Shown: positions 1 through 5,725 of the stretch, one piece after another
How positions within the stretch are numbered: position 1 is the stretch's first letter
Layout of the letters: every line of letters starts with the position of its first letter
DNA from: Desulfurococcales archaeon
GTDB lineage: Archaea > Thermoproteota > Thermoprotei_A > Sulfolobales > Ignicoccaceae
Length of the DNA stretch: 7,533 nt
Assembly: GCA_015521275.1 (NCBI GenBank)
Contig: WAOJ01000049.1
Location: 1 to 7,533, forward strand
Direction of reading: 5' to 3'
Position numbers and translations under genes: made by a program
Notes under the pieces: generated by a model
The model's database searches: none
Seen by the model: only the letters and a program-made list of their open reading frames with translations
What the model was told of the DNA's origin: nothing

Positions 1-72
1 GTAAAGTACTCTCTCGAGCATCCCAAGGAGGCTTTGCAAAGCCTCCTTGGGATGCTCGAGAGAGTACTTTAC
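1..72. repeat. Perfect 72-bp palindrome at the contig end (36-bp arms, no loop)
   Basis: Bases 1-36 are the exact reverse complement of bases 37-72, with the centre of symmetry between 36 and 37 (GCTTTG|CAAAGC) and no mismatch. The right arm is real coding sequence: on the minus strand it encodes residues ending SLEHPKEAL, as expected near the MqnD C-terminal region. The left arm gives an in-frame tail, QSLLGMLERVLY, that does not look like the family at this point. A loopless perfect palindrome exactly at the sequence edge is typical of a fold-back chimera or assembly artefact, so I read 1-36 as not genomic. Confidence 0.9.
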
Positions 73-660
73 TGCATTGTACCAAATCTCTGCCCAGTCC
101 TTGGATATCTCTTTCTTTGCTACGTCTAACCCTAAAGGCAAGGGTAAGCCCGTCTCCTCGTACCACAGTTCCCCAAAGTCCATTAGCTTTACCAAGCCCA
201 TCCTCTTGTACGTGAGTTGGCCCTCATGTATTAGGACTCCGGCGTCCACGGAACCTCTCTTCACAGCCTCCGGTATTTCATCAAACCTCATCTCGACGTA
301 CTCCACATCCTTAGGTAAGTAAATCTTGGCCAAGAGGGCTGCTGTGGTCCACTTGCCTGGTATGGCCACCTTACGACCGCTCAAGTCTATCGCTTCCCTA
401 GCCACGACTATGGGACCGTAGCCCTTTCCCATACTCGCCCCGGAGGAGAGCACGTCGTAGAAGTCGCTAACGTAAGCGTAAGCGTGAGCAGATATAGCAG
501 TTACGTCTATACTCTTTTTAAAGGCCATCTTGTTCAAGGTCTCAATGTCTTCCACAACCTCCTCTACTTCATATCCTTTCAAGTCTATTTTCTTATACTT
601 TATAGGATAAAACATGAAGGCGTCGTCGGGATCCGGGCTATGGCCGACCTTTACCTTCAA
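1..660 (-). CDS. mqnD: MqnD, 1,4-dihydroxy-6-naphthoate synthase (futalosine pathway), 3' truncated
   Basis: Predicted to convert cyclic dehypoxanthine futalosine to 1,4-dihydroxy-6-naphthoate in the futalosine route to menaquinone, probably in the cytosol. The fold is periplasmic-binding-protein-like (VitK2_biosynth family). Visible landmarks are HSPDPDDAFMFY at residues 7-18, GKGYGPIVV at 78-86, PGKWTTAALL at 101-110, IHE at 144-146 with His145 at the position of the MqnD catalytic histidine, and GLPLPLG at 171-177. The TTG start at 660 is chosen because GGAGAGGGGG lies 7 nt upstream and the HSPDPDD motif then falls at the usual distance from the N-terminus. The start lies inside the end of the preceding gene (23-bp overlap), suggesting translational coupling. 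About 208 residues are reliable; the family usually has 270-280. The 12 codons in bases 1-36 are probably artefactual. MqnA is the main alternative, but the motif set favours MqnD. Confidence 0.85.
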   Translation of the reverse strand, partial: MKVKVGHSPDPDDAFMFYPIKYKKIDLKGYEVEEVVEDIETLNKMAFKKSIDVTAISAHAYAYVSDFYDVLSSGASMGKGYGPIVVAREAIDLSGRKVAIPGKWTTAALLAKIYLPKDVEYVEMRFDEIPEAVKRGSVDAGVLIHEGQLTYKRMGLVKLMDFGELWYEETGLPLPLGLDVAKKEISKDWAEIWYNAVKYSLEHPKEALQSLLGMLERVLY

Positions 661-2218
661 GCTTTCTCCCCCTCTCCATCCTCTCTTTAACGCTTTTCCA
701 CTTCTCCCTAGGATGGTCGCACTCCAGCTCCCTCTCTTGGACGTAGCTCTTCTCAAGCTTGGAGGCCATGTAAGCCTTGTGTAGCTCCCAACCCAAATAC
801 AAAGCATGAGAGGGTTCCTTGACCCATCCCTCCATTACCAAGCTCTTTCCTATTAAATAGGGGTGGCCCTCGTAAGTTACCACTTCCTTCCCCCTCTTAC
901 ACTTGGCATAGACTTTGTCCCCCTCAACCCATATCCTGACGACGCTGGGCTCAAGCTTAGGCTTATAATCCTTGGCCTTGCGCAAGTTCTCCTTCTCTAA
1001 CTTCTCCCTCCTCAACCTCTTCTCCTTGAGGACGAGCAAGTTTAGTCCAAGGTCCTTGGGAAGGGTTGACTTCACCTTTGCGACAGTTAACATACTCAAA
1101 GCTATCTTGGCCTCGTACCAGTTACCCTTACACTTGTTGCTGTGCTCGGTAACCATGACCAAGTTAGCACCCGCTTCAAAGGCCATAGCCAAGAGTGCAA
1201 ACGTAACCCCGTGACTGTCAGCGTCAACTAGCTCTACGAAGTTGCTCAAGCCCACCATTGTAGGTCTCCCAAGCTTCTTCATTTCTCTCAAGGCCATTAG
1301 GCTGTCTAAAGTGTAAGGGAAAGGTGATAGGATGGGGTCGAGTATGAGCTTATCGAAGCCCAGTTTTTTAGCCTCTTCCAAGTTGTCCCTTATCGATCTC
1401 ACCTTCTCTTCGTAATTCAGTGGCCAATAGTTGGCCTTACTGTCACCCGGAACCAGAACGAAGACCTTATCTTTAATTGGGACGAGCTTCTCCATCTTTC
1501 CCTTGTCAAGTGAAAGTATTAGGTCGGCTTCCTTGGCCGCCAAGTGCTCTGAAGGGAACATGCTGTCGAAGCCTATTGTGTCGAAATACTTCTCTGCGAG
1601 CTTCAAGAGCCCGGGAACTTTTGAGGGGTTGGGAGAGGTTGAGGTAGAGCCTATTATTACCATATCTGCCACTTCGGAAGCCCTTGACAGCTGAGCCTCC
1701 AAGTCCTCGTTGTCCAACACCTCTGCAGCTAGGAAGGAGGGAGGAGGGTTCAGGGGTATCTTTAAGGAGCCCACCTCTAGGACGGGCTCGTAGCTCAAAT
1801 TATTTAAGACACTTACGAACTCGTCCAGCTTAAACTCTTCCAAGACCTCGTCTATTGGCCTCGATGGTGACAATAAATCCTTAACCTTGTCGAAATTCTT
1901 CATCATTATATAAAAGTCATTTATTGTCTTAGTGCCCTTAACAACCTTCGTATCGAACTCCTCGCTCAAAGGACTCAAGTCTCCCGGTATCATTCCCGAA
2001 ACTATTACGTAATCGAACTCGTTCAGCTGTTTATCCCTCTTTTGGGACTCGAGGAGTAGGAGCCTCTTCAAGGATTCCGGGGTGAGCAACGCTACTACGT
2101 CCACGGGTAAGCCCCAGACCTCGACCTCGTAGCCCTCGGGAATCTCCAAGTTCTTCTTTATTGCTTCCTCGAGTCTCCTGCTAGTTACGATTAAAATCTT
2201 AGCACTTGAACCTCTCAT
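638..2218 (-). CDS. Archaeal dihydropteroate synthase-related protein (TIGR00284/MJ0107-like)
   Basis: A 526-residue protein matching in length and layout the archaeal DHPS-related family found in archaea lacking bacterial-type FolP. Residues 1-160 form an N-terminal domain (KILIVTSRR near 8-15; VIVSGMIPGD at 71-80). Residues about 185-385 resemble the pterin-binding TIM barrel: IIGSTSTSPNPS at 188-199, LDPILSPFPY at 293-302, KKLGRPTMVGLSNF at 314-327, EAGANLVMVTEHS at 348-360. A charged linker (about 397-420) leads to a small C-terminal domain with GHPYLIGKSLV at 451-461. The family is thought to act in pterin (methanopterin- or folate-like) metabolism, but its reaction is not established to my knowledge. 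The classic DHPS DPGxGF and SRKS motifs are replaced (DPILSPF, LSNF), so standard p-aminobenzoate condensation should not be assumed. It overlaps the genes on both sides (20 and 23 bp), indicating one operon. Confidence 0.82.
   Translation of the reverse strand: MRGSSAKILIVTSRRLEEAIKKNLEIPEGYEVEVWGLPVDVVALLTPESLKRLLLLESQKRDKQLNEFDYVIVSGMIPGDLSPLSEEFDTKVVKGTKTINDFYIMMKNFDKVKDLLSPSRPIDEVLEEFKLDEFVSVLNNLSYEPVLEVGSLKIPLNPPPSFLAAEVLDNEDLEAQLSRASEVADMVIIGSTSTSPNPSKVPGLLKLAEKYFDTIGFDSMFPSEHLAAKEADLILSLDKGKMEKLVPIKDKVFVLVPGDSKANYWPLNYEEKVRSIRDNLEEAKKLGFDKLILDPILSPFPYTLDSLMALREMKKLGRPTMVGLSNFVELVDADSHGVTFALLAMAFEAGANLVMVTEHSNKCKGNWYEAKIALSMLTVAKVKSTLPKDLGLNLLVLKEKRLRREKLEKENLRKAKDYKPKLEPSVVRIWVEGDKVYAKCKRGKEVVTYEGHPYLIGKSLVMEGWVKEPSHALYLGWELHKAYMASKLEKSYVQERELECDHPREKWKSVKERMERGRKLEGKGRP
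668..677 (-). promoter_or_regulatory. Ribosome binding site for mqnD
   Basis: The minus strand reads GGAGAGGGGG here, 7 nt before the TTG at 660. It sits inside the last codons of the upstream gene and is the main reason to accept TTG as the mqnD start, since no ATG or GTG is available in that frame near the N-terminal motif. Confidence 0.55.
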
Positions 2219-3371
2219 GGTCCTTCACGTCCCTATACACTACACAGCCCGGGTATATCCAGCTCCCAGCGCCGACCCTCACTCCAGGCATGAGGCTTGC
2301 ATTAACCCCTATCCTAGCACCACCACCGATTATGGCTCCCAGCTTCCTGAGACCAGTGTCGTATGTCTCACCCTTAAGCTTCACTTTAATCGTTTTCTCG
2401 TCAAACCTCAAGTTAGCCGTCACGGAGCCCGCTCCCATATTAACGTCCTCAGCTATAACGCTGTCTCCTACATAATTCAAGTGAGGTATTTTACTACCTT
2501 CCATAATGTATGAGTTCTTCACTTGAACGAAGGAACCTACCTTAACGCCCTCTAAGAATGCCGAGTAGGGCCTTACGTGGGCGAATGGGCCGACCTCAAC
2601 GCCTTTGTCGAAATACGCCGGACCTTCAATGTATACCTCCCCCTTTACCTTGGGCAACTCGCCGTAGATCTTTCCGGGCCCCCAAGGGTTCTCGAAACCC
2701 TCCCTAACTTCGAACTCCGCCCTCACCACGTCGAAGATGTCCCAAGGCCTGCCCACGTCCTTCCAGAAGCCTTTAACGGTAACCGGGAGGGGCTCTTGCT
2801 CGGGTATTAGGTCAGTCAGCTCCAACTCGCCCCTGGGGCTGGGCTTGAGGTACTTAAGTCCCTCCTCCAATTCCCTCCTCTTAAGGATGGCCACTCCTGC
2901 AAAGATCTTTCCCTTACCCTTCATACCCTTTTCAACTATCCCCTTCACCTTCCCGTTCTCTTCTATGATCGCACCGAACTGGCTGACGTCTTCCACTTCC
3001 TTGACTAATATGGAGGGGACCTTCTTCAATAATTCTTCCAAGTTTTCCTTGGGGTATTGTAAGTAGATGTCGGTGTAGGCTATTAGAAGTAAGTCACCCT
3101 TCGCTTTTTCAAGGCCATACTTGACTGCTGCCGCCGTGCCAGAGCCAGAGCGCTGGTAAGCGACCTTGGCTCCCATCTCCTCGGACTTCTGAGCTACTCT
3201 GTCGTCGGATGCCACAACTATTACCTCGTCAACCAAGTTGGTAACGTCCTCTACCCACCTCTCCAAGAGGCTCTTCCCCAAGACCACGGGGAGGAGCGGC
3301 TTGGGCCTAGTACTACTCAAAGGCCACATTCGCTCCCCTTTCCCAGCTGCTAGGAGGATTGCCGAAATCAT
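2199..3371 (-). CDS. glmU: GlmU-like bifunctional sugar-1-phosphate nucleotidylyltransferase / amino-sugar acetyltransferase
   Basis: A 390-residue protein in two parts. Residues 1 to about 225 are a nucleotidyltransferase Rossmann domain, with LAAGKGERMWPLSSTRPKPL at 7-26, SGSGTAAAV at 75-83, Asp101 in the usual metal-binding position and FWKDVGRPW at 202-210. Residues about 245-385 are a left-handed beta-helix of hexapeptide repeats. HLNYVGD at 297-303 places His297 where GlmU acetyltransferases have their catalytic histidine, and MGAGSVTANLRFDEK (312-326) follows as in the Sulfolobus tokodaii ST0452 type, which is close to 400 residues. The likely role is acetylating glucosamine-1-phosphate (or galactosamine-1-phosphate) and coupling the sugar-1-phosphate to UTP or dTTP for glycan precursors. 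The ATG at 3371 puts the nucleotide-binding motif at the N-terminus as expected; only a weak GGATG precedes it. Its 3' end overlaps the next gene by 20 bp. Exact sugar and NTP specificity cannot be read from sequence. Confidence 0.85.
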   Translation of the reverse strand: MISAILLAAGKGERMWPLSSTRPKPLLPVVLGKSLLERWVEDVTNLVDEVIVVASDDRVAQKSEEMGAKVAYQRSGSGTAAAVKYGLEKAKGDLLLIAYTDIYLQYPKENLEELLKKVPSILVKEVEDVSQFGAIIEENGKVKGIVEKGMKGKGKIFAGVAILKRRELEEGLKYLKPSPRGELELTDLIPEQEPLPVTVKGFWKDVGRPWDIFDVVRAEFEVREGFENPWGPGKIYGELPKVKGEVYIEGPAYFDKGVEVGPFAHVRPYSAFLEGVKVGSFVQVKNSYIMEGSKIPHLNYVGDSVIAEDVNMGAGSVTANLRFDEKTIKVKLKGETYDTGLRKLGAIIGGGARIGVNASLMPGVRVGAGSWIYPGCVVYRDVKDHERFKC

Positions 3372-3461
3372 GCTGCATCCAAGCTTGAGGAGGGACGTGG
3401 GCGTAAAGAGCGCTATCGGCCAACTCGGCTCCGCTCACCGTGTCGCCCACTGGCGGTCTCC
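3372..3461. other. Gene-free gap with nested inverted repeats between the PhoH and glmU genes
   Basis: This is the only gap inside the leftward block. It holds GTGGGCG (3397-3403) pairing with CGCCCAC (3444-3450), and inside that GAGCG (3408-3412) pairing with CGCTC (3432-3436) around a 19-nt loop. Flanking GAGGAGG (3387-3393) can also pair with CCTCCTC (3465-3471), which overlaps the end of the PhoH gene. On the minus strand CTTTAC (3402-3407) lies about 31-36 nt before the glmU ATG and could be a weak TATA-like box. The gap may hold a transcript boundary, a small structured RNA or nothing functional. No T-run terminator is present. Confidence 0.35.
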
Positions 3462-4601
3462 TCACCTCCTCCTCTTACGCCCTTCTACCTCCCTTGCCCA
3501 CACCTCCACTCCTATTAACTTTTTCATAACCTCGCTCAAGAACCTCACGTAGCTCCCCCTCTGCCCCACGAAGGCTCCGAACTCGTCCTTCACGCTAACC
3601 ATTAGCGAGGGGCCGGCGAAGTCCACGTCGACTATGTGCTTGTGCATCCAAGGCACGGGATGTATTGCCGCTATGAGGTTACTCAAGTTTAATGTCAGCT
3701 CCACCGTCCTCAACTTCAAACCCGTATCATCCTCTATCTTTGCTATCCTCTCGCCTCCTCTACCTATGAACCTGGGGGCGTGACCCTCCTTCAGTATTAC
3801 CAACGCGTCCGGCAAGTGTGGGTTATCTTCCAAGCCGAAGCGCCTCTTCTCATCAACGAACTCCACGACAGTTATTACGTCGGCGTCGGGAGCGTAGATC
3901 TTGGCGGCCTCTATTACCCGTCTCTCAGCTTCGTTTAACTTCCTCTTCCTCATTCTCAGTTCTATCATGAACCTTATTCCTCTTTTAGCACCCGGCCTTA
4001 CTATGTCCTTTATTCCTAGGTCTATTACCCTAGCGTTTTCTTCGTTCAATAAGATTTCCCTCAACAAGCTGGCGCCGTCCTTACCTACCTCCGTATGGGT
4101 TTGGAACACTGGATCTCCCACTACGATGAACTTCGACTTGTCGCCTATCCTCATAAGGGCTTCTACGGCTGCTTCTGGCTCGGCGTTCTGGGCGTCGTCT
4201 AGGAGTATTACAGCTTCGTCGAAGGTTCTGCCCCTTAGGTAGTGAGTGTCAACAAGCATTAACTTGCCCTCGTCGTACAGCCTCCTTATCTCTTCTTTAG
4301 GCACGTAGCCGCTGAGTATGTCCTCCAAGTAGGCTGAGGCCATCTTGTAGTAGTTCTCGACGCCCACGTCGGCTGCAGTTATCTCCTTTCCGGTTACGAC
4401 ATCCACAACGGGCCTAGCTATTATGAACTTCTTGTACTTACCCTTTAGCAATGAATCCATAGCGTAAGCTATAGTTATCAAGCTCTTGCCAGTTCCCGAA
4501 GGACCGAATGCTCCCACTACATCTACGCTATCATCTCTCAAAGCCCTCAGCAATGCTTCCTGGCCTTTGGTCTTGGGTTCTATAGCTCCCAAGAGCGTCA
4601 C
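3462..4601 (-). CDS. PhoH-like P-loop ATPase with two C-terminal KH RNA-binding domains
   Basis: A 379-residue predicted cytosolic protein. Residues 1-215 are a PhoH-type, SF1-like ATPase: Walker A GPSGTGKS at 33-40, IARPVV at 61-66, Walker B AVILLDDAQN at 130-139 and VGDPVFQTH at 161-169. A KH domain follows, with LVILKEGHAPRFIGRGGERI at 267-286 containing the GRGG loop, and then a second KH-like unit with GAFVGQRGSYVRF at 342-354 (GQRG loop). The C-terminus is basic (EGRKRRR). KH loops bind single-stranded RNA or DNA, so an ATP-driven nucleic-acid role is likely; the precise function of archaeal PhoH proteins is not established. The Walker B reads DDAQN where PhoH proteins normally have DEAQN. 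The GTG start at 4601 is supported by GGTGATT six nt upstream. It heads the leftward block and is divergent from the GH130 gene. Confidence 0.85.
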   Translation of the reverse strand: MTLLGAIEPKTKGQEALLRALRDDSVDVVGAFGPSGTGKSLITIAYAMDSLLKGKYKKFIIARPVVDVVTGKEITAADVGVENYYKMASAYLEDILSGYVPKEEIRRLYDEGKLMLVDTHYLRGRTFDEAVILLDDAQNAEPEAAVEALMRIGDKSKFIVVGDPVFQTHTEVGKDGASLLREILLNEENARVIDLGIKDIVRPGAKRGIRFMIELRMRKRKLNEAERRVIEAAKIYAPDADVITVVEFVDEKRRFGLEDNPHLPDALVILKEGHAPRFIGRGGERIAKIEDDTGLKLRTVELTLNLSNLIAAIHPVPWMHKHIVDVDFAGPSLMVSVKDEFGAFVGQRGSYVRFLSEVMKKLIGVEVWAREVEGRKRRR

Positions 4602-4699
4602 TCTTCAATCACCGTAACAGCGACCAAGTTCGGGACCTTTTGAGCTGTGGGCCGACAGAAATACTAGCCCGGAGCCTAACGTTAAGACGGCGCCAAGGT
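4602..4699. promoter_or_regulatory. Divergent promoter region between PhoH/KH and GH130 genes
   Basis: Two gene blocks are transcribed away from each other here, so promoters for both should lie between them. The most AT-rich core is AAATACTA at 4659-4666 (TAGTATTT on the minus strand), which could serve as a TATA box in either direction: about 25-30 nt further gives start sites near 4635 leftward and near 4690 rightward. A second candidate is TAACGTTAAG around 4678-4687. Neither is a textbook box with a clear BRE, so the region assignment is firmer than the exact elements. Confidence 0.4.
4607..4613 (-). promoter_or_regulatory. Strong ribosome binding site for the PhoH/KH gene
   Basis: The minus strand reads GGTGATT, complementary to the conserved archaeal 16S rRNA 3' end (ATCACC core), with a 5-nt spacer to the GTG at 4601. 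This fixes the start and indicates a leadered transcript rather than a leaderless one. Confidence 0.6.
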
Positions 4700-5725
4700 T
4701 TGAGCGCTTATTTGGACTTGCTTGTTGAGAAAGCTTTGAGAGCGAAGGAGGAGATGGTGGGAAGGAGGGAAGGTAAGGTAGTAACTGGGGTGTTTGAGAG
4801 GCTTGGCTACATGACGGCAGAGTCATTCAAGATAACGAACTACCCCCGGAGGCCCTTGGTCGCATTTAATCCTTCAGCTACGATTAGGGATGACAAGCTG
4901 TACCTATTCGTGAGGTTTGTGTTTGACTACTACGACTACGTGTCCTCGATAGGCGTGAGTGAAGTTGAGCTGGAAGCGATAGACGAGTTGCCCAGAATGA
5001 TCTTGGACTCGAAAATCATTATATACCCAAGTACCAAGGATGAGATAAAGAGAGGCGCTGAGGATCCTAGGGCACACAACTTTGAGGACGGCTTCTTGAT
5101 TTTCTACACCGCGGTGGGATTGAGGGATGGAGAGCTGTGGCCGAAGCAAGCGGTGGCCGTTTTGGACAATAACTTCAACGTTAAGGAAAAGGGGGTCTTG
5201 AAACTCGGTGACTACATACCTCCGGCGTGGAAGAACACCGCAATGCTGAATTATAATGGGAAGTACTTGATGATCTTGACGAGGCCCTTAATAGAGGGCC
5301 ACGAGGTAGTTTGGAGAGCTACTCTATCAAGAGATAATTGGACTGTAGATCCCAAGGAGATGGAAGTGGCTATGGTTGCTGAACCTTTCGAGCTTAAGGT
5401 GGGCGTTTCGACGCCGCCGGTGAGGCTCAGCTCTAACGAGCTCCTCATTGGATGGCACGCAATATACAAGGAAGATCTATCTTATAGAAATGGGGTAGCC
5501 GTAGTAACCCCAGAAGGAGAGATAATAGGTATAAGCGAATATCTCTTGACCCCCAGCACAATAGAGGAGATGTATGGAGATAGACCAATGGTCATCTACG
5601 GTTGCGGGCTGGTGAAGAAGGACGAGTACGTGTACTGGATAGGCGGCGTCGCCGATTACGGAATTGGAATATACAGGGCGGAGATCGACAAAGTGCTAGA
5701 ACACGTGAAGTGGTTGAGAGGATGA
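4700..5725 (+). CDS. GH130-family glycoside phosphorylase/hydrolase (COG2152-like)
   Basis: A five-bladed beta-propeller enzyme family; characterised members mostly phosphorolyse beta-mannosides to alpha-mannose-1-phosphate, and some are hydrolases. Numbered from the TTG at 4700, visible landmarks are PLVAFNPSATI near 52-62, RGAEDPRAH at 118-126 whose Asp122 fits the GH130 general acid, AWKNTAML at 176-183, GVSTPPVRLSSNELLIGWHA at 235-254, SYRNGVAVV at 261-269 and YGCGL at 300-304. Length from this start is 341 residues, normal for the family. The open frame reaches back to a TTG at 4640, but codons 4640-4699 include CGG and CGC, rare in neighbouring genes, and leave only 38 bp for two divergent promoters. 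Other starts are ATG 4754 and GTG 4757, which follow GGAGG at 4747-4751. No signal peptide is seen. The stop overlaps the next start as ATGA. Substrate, and phosphorolysis versus hydrolysis, remain open because phosphate-binding residues cannot be aligned reliably by eye. Confidence 0.78.
   Translation: MSAYLDLLVEKALRAKEEMVGRREGKVVTGVFERLGYMTAESFKITNYPRRPLVAFNPSATIRDDKLYLFVRFVFDYYDYVSSIGVSEVELEAIDELPRMILDSKIIIYPSTKDEIKRGAEDPRAHNFEDGFLIFYTAVGLRDGELWPKQAVAVLDNNFNVKEKGVLKLGDYIPPAWKNTAMLNYNGKYLMILTRPLIEGHEVVWRATLSRDNWTVDPKEMEVAMVAEPFELKVGVSTPPVRLSSNELLIGWHAIYKEDLSYRNGVAVVTPEGEIIGISEYLLTPSTIEEMYGDRPMVIYGCGLVKKDEYVYWIGGVADYGIGIYRAEIDKVLEHVKWLRG

Noticed and set aside
1..72. Palindrome as a transposon end, rho-independent terminator or telomere hairpin
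   Set aside because: It lies inside mqnD coding sequence, has no loop or T-run and no element beside it, and the symmetry is exact at the sequence edge.
47..690. Plus-strand ORFs (47-322 and 484-690) antisense to mqnD
   Set aside because: The minus-strand frame encodes clear MqnD motifs throughout, and the first plus-strand ORF starts within the artefactual palindrome.
3372..3461. tRNA or split tRNA in the gap
   Set aside because: No GTTCRANNC T-loop, no 7-bp acceptor/5-bp arm set with proper spacing, and no anticodon arm.
3410..3465. C/D box guide RNA on the minus strand (GTGAGGA, GTGAGCG and CCGA elements)
   Set aside because: The boxes deviate from RTGATGA and CTGA and no convincing D' box is present; the first box overlaps the PhoH stop codon.
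4605..4826. Minus-strand 73-codon ORF rich in Pro and Ser upstream of the PhoH gene
   Set aside because: It lies antisense to the GH130 N-terminus and promoter region, and its low-complexity composition is the complement of AAG/GAG/GGA-rich coding. No RBS or family resemblance.
5602..5721. N-terminal extension of the HD protein from 5602
   Set aside because: It is Arg-rich out-of-frame translation of the GH130 3' end, and the family N-terminus (IFSDTVYG) coincides with the ATG at 5722.
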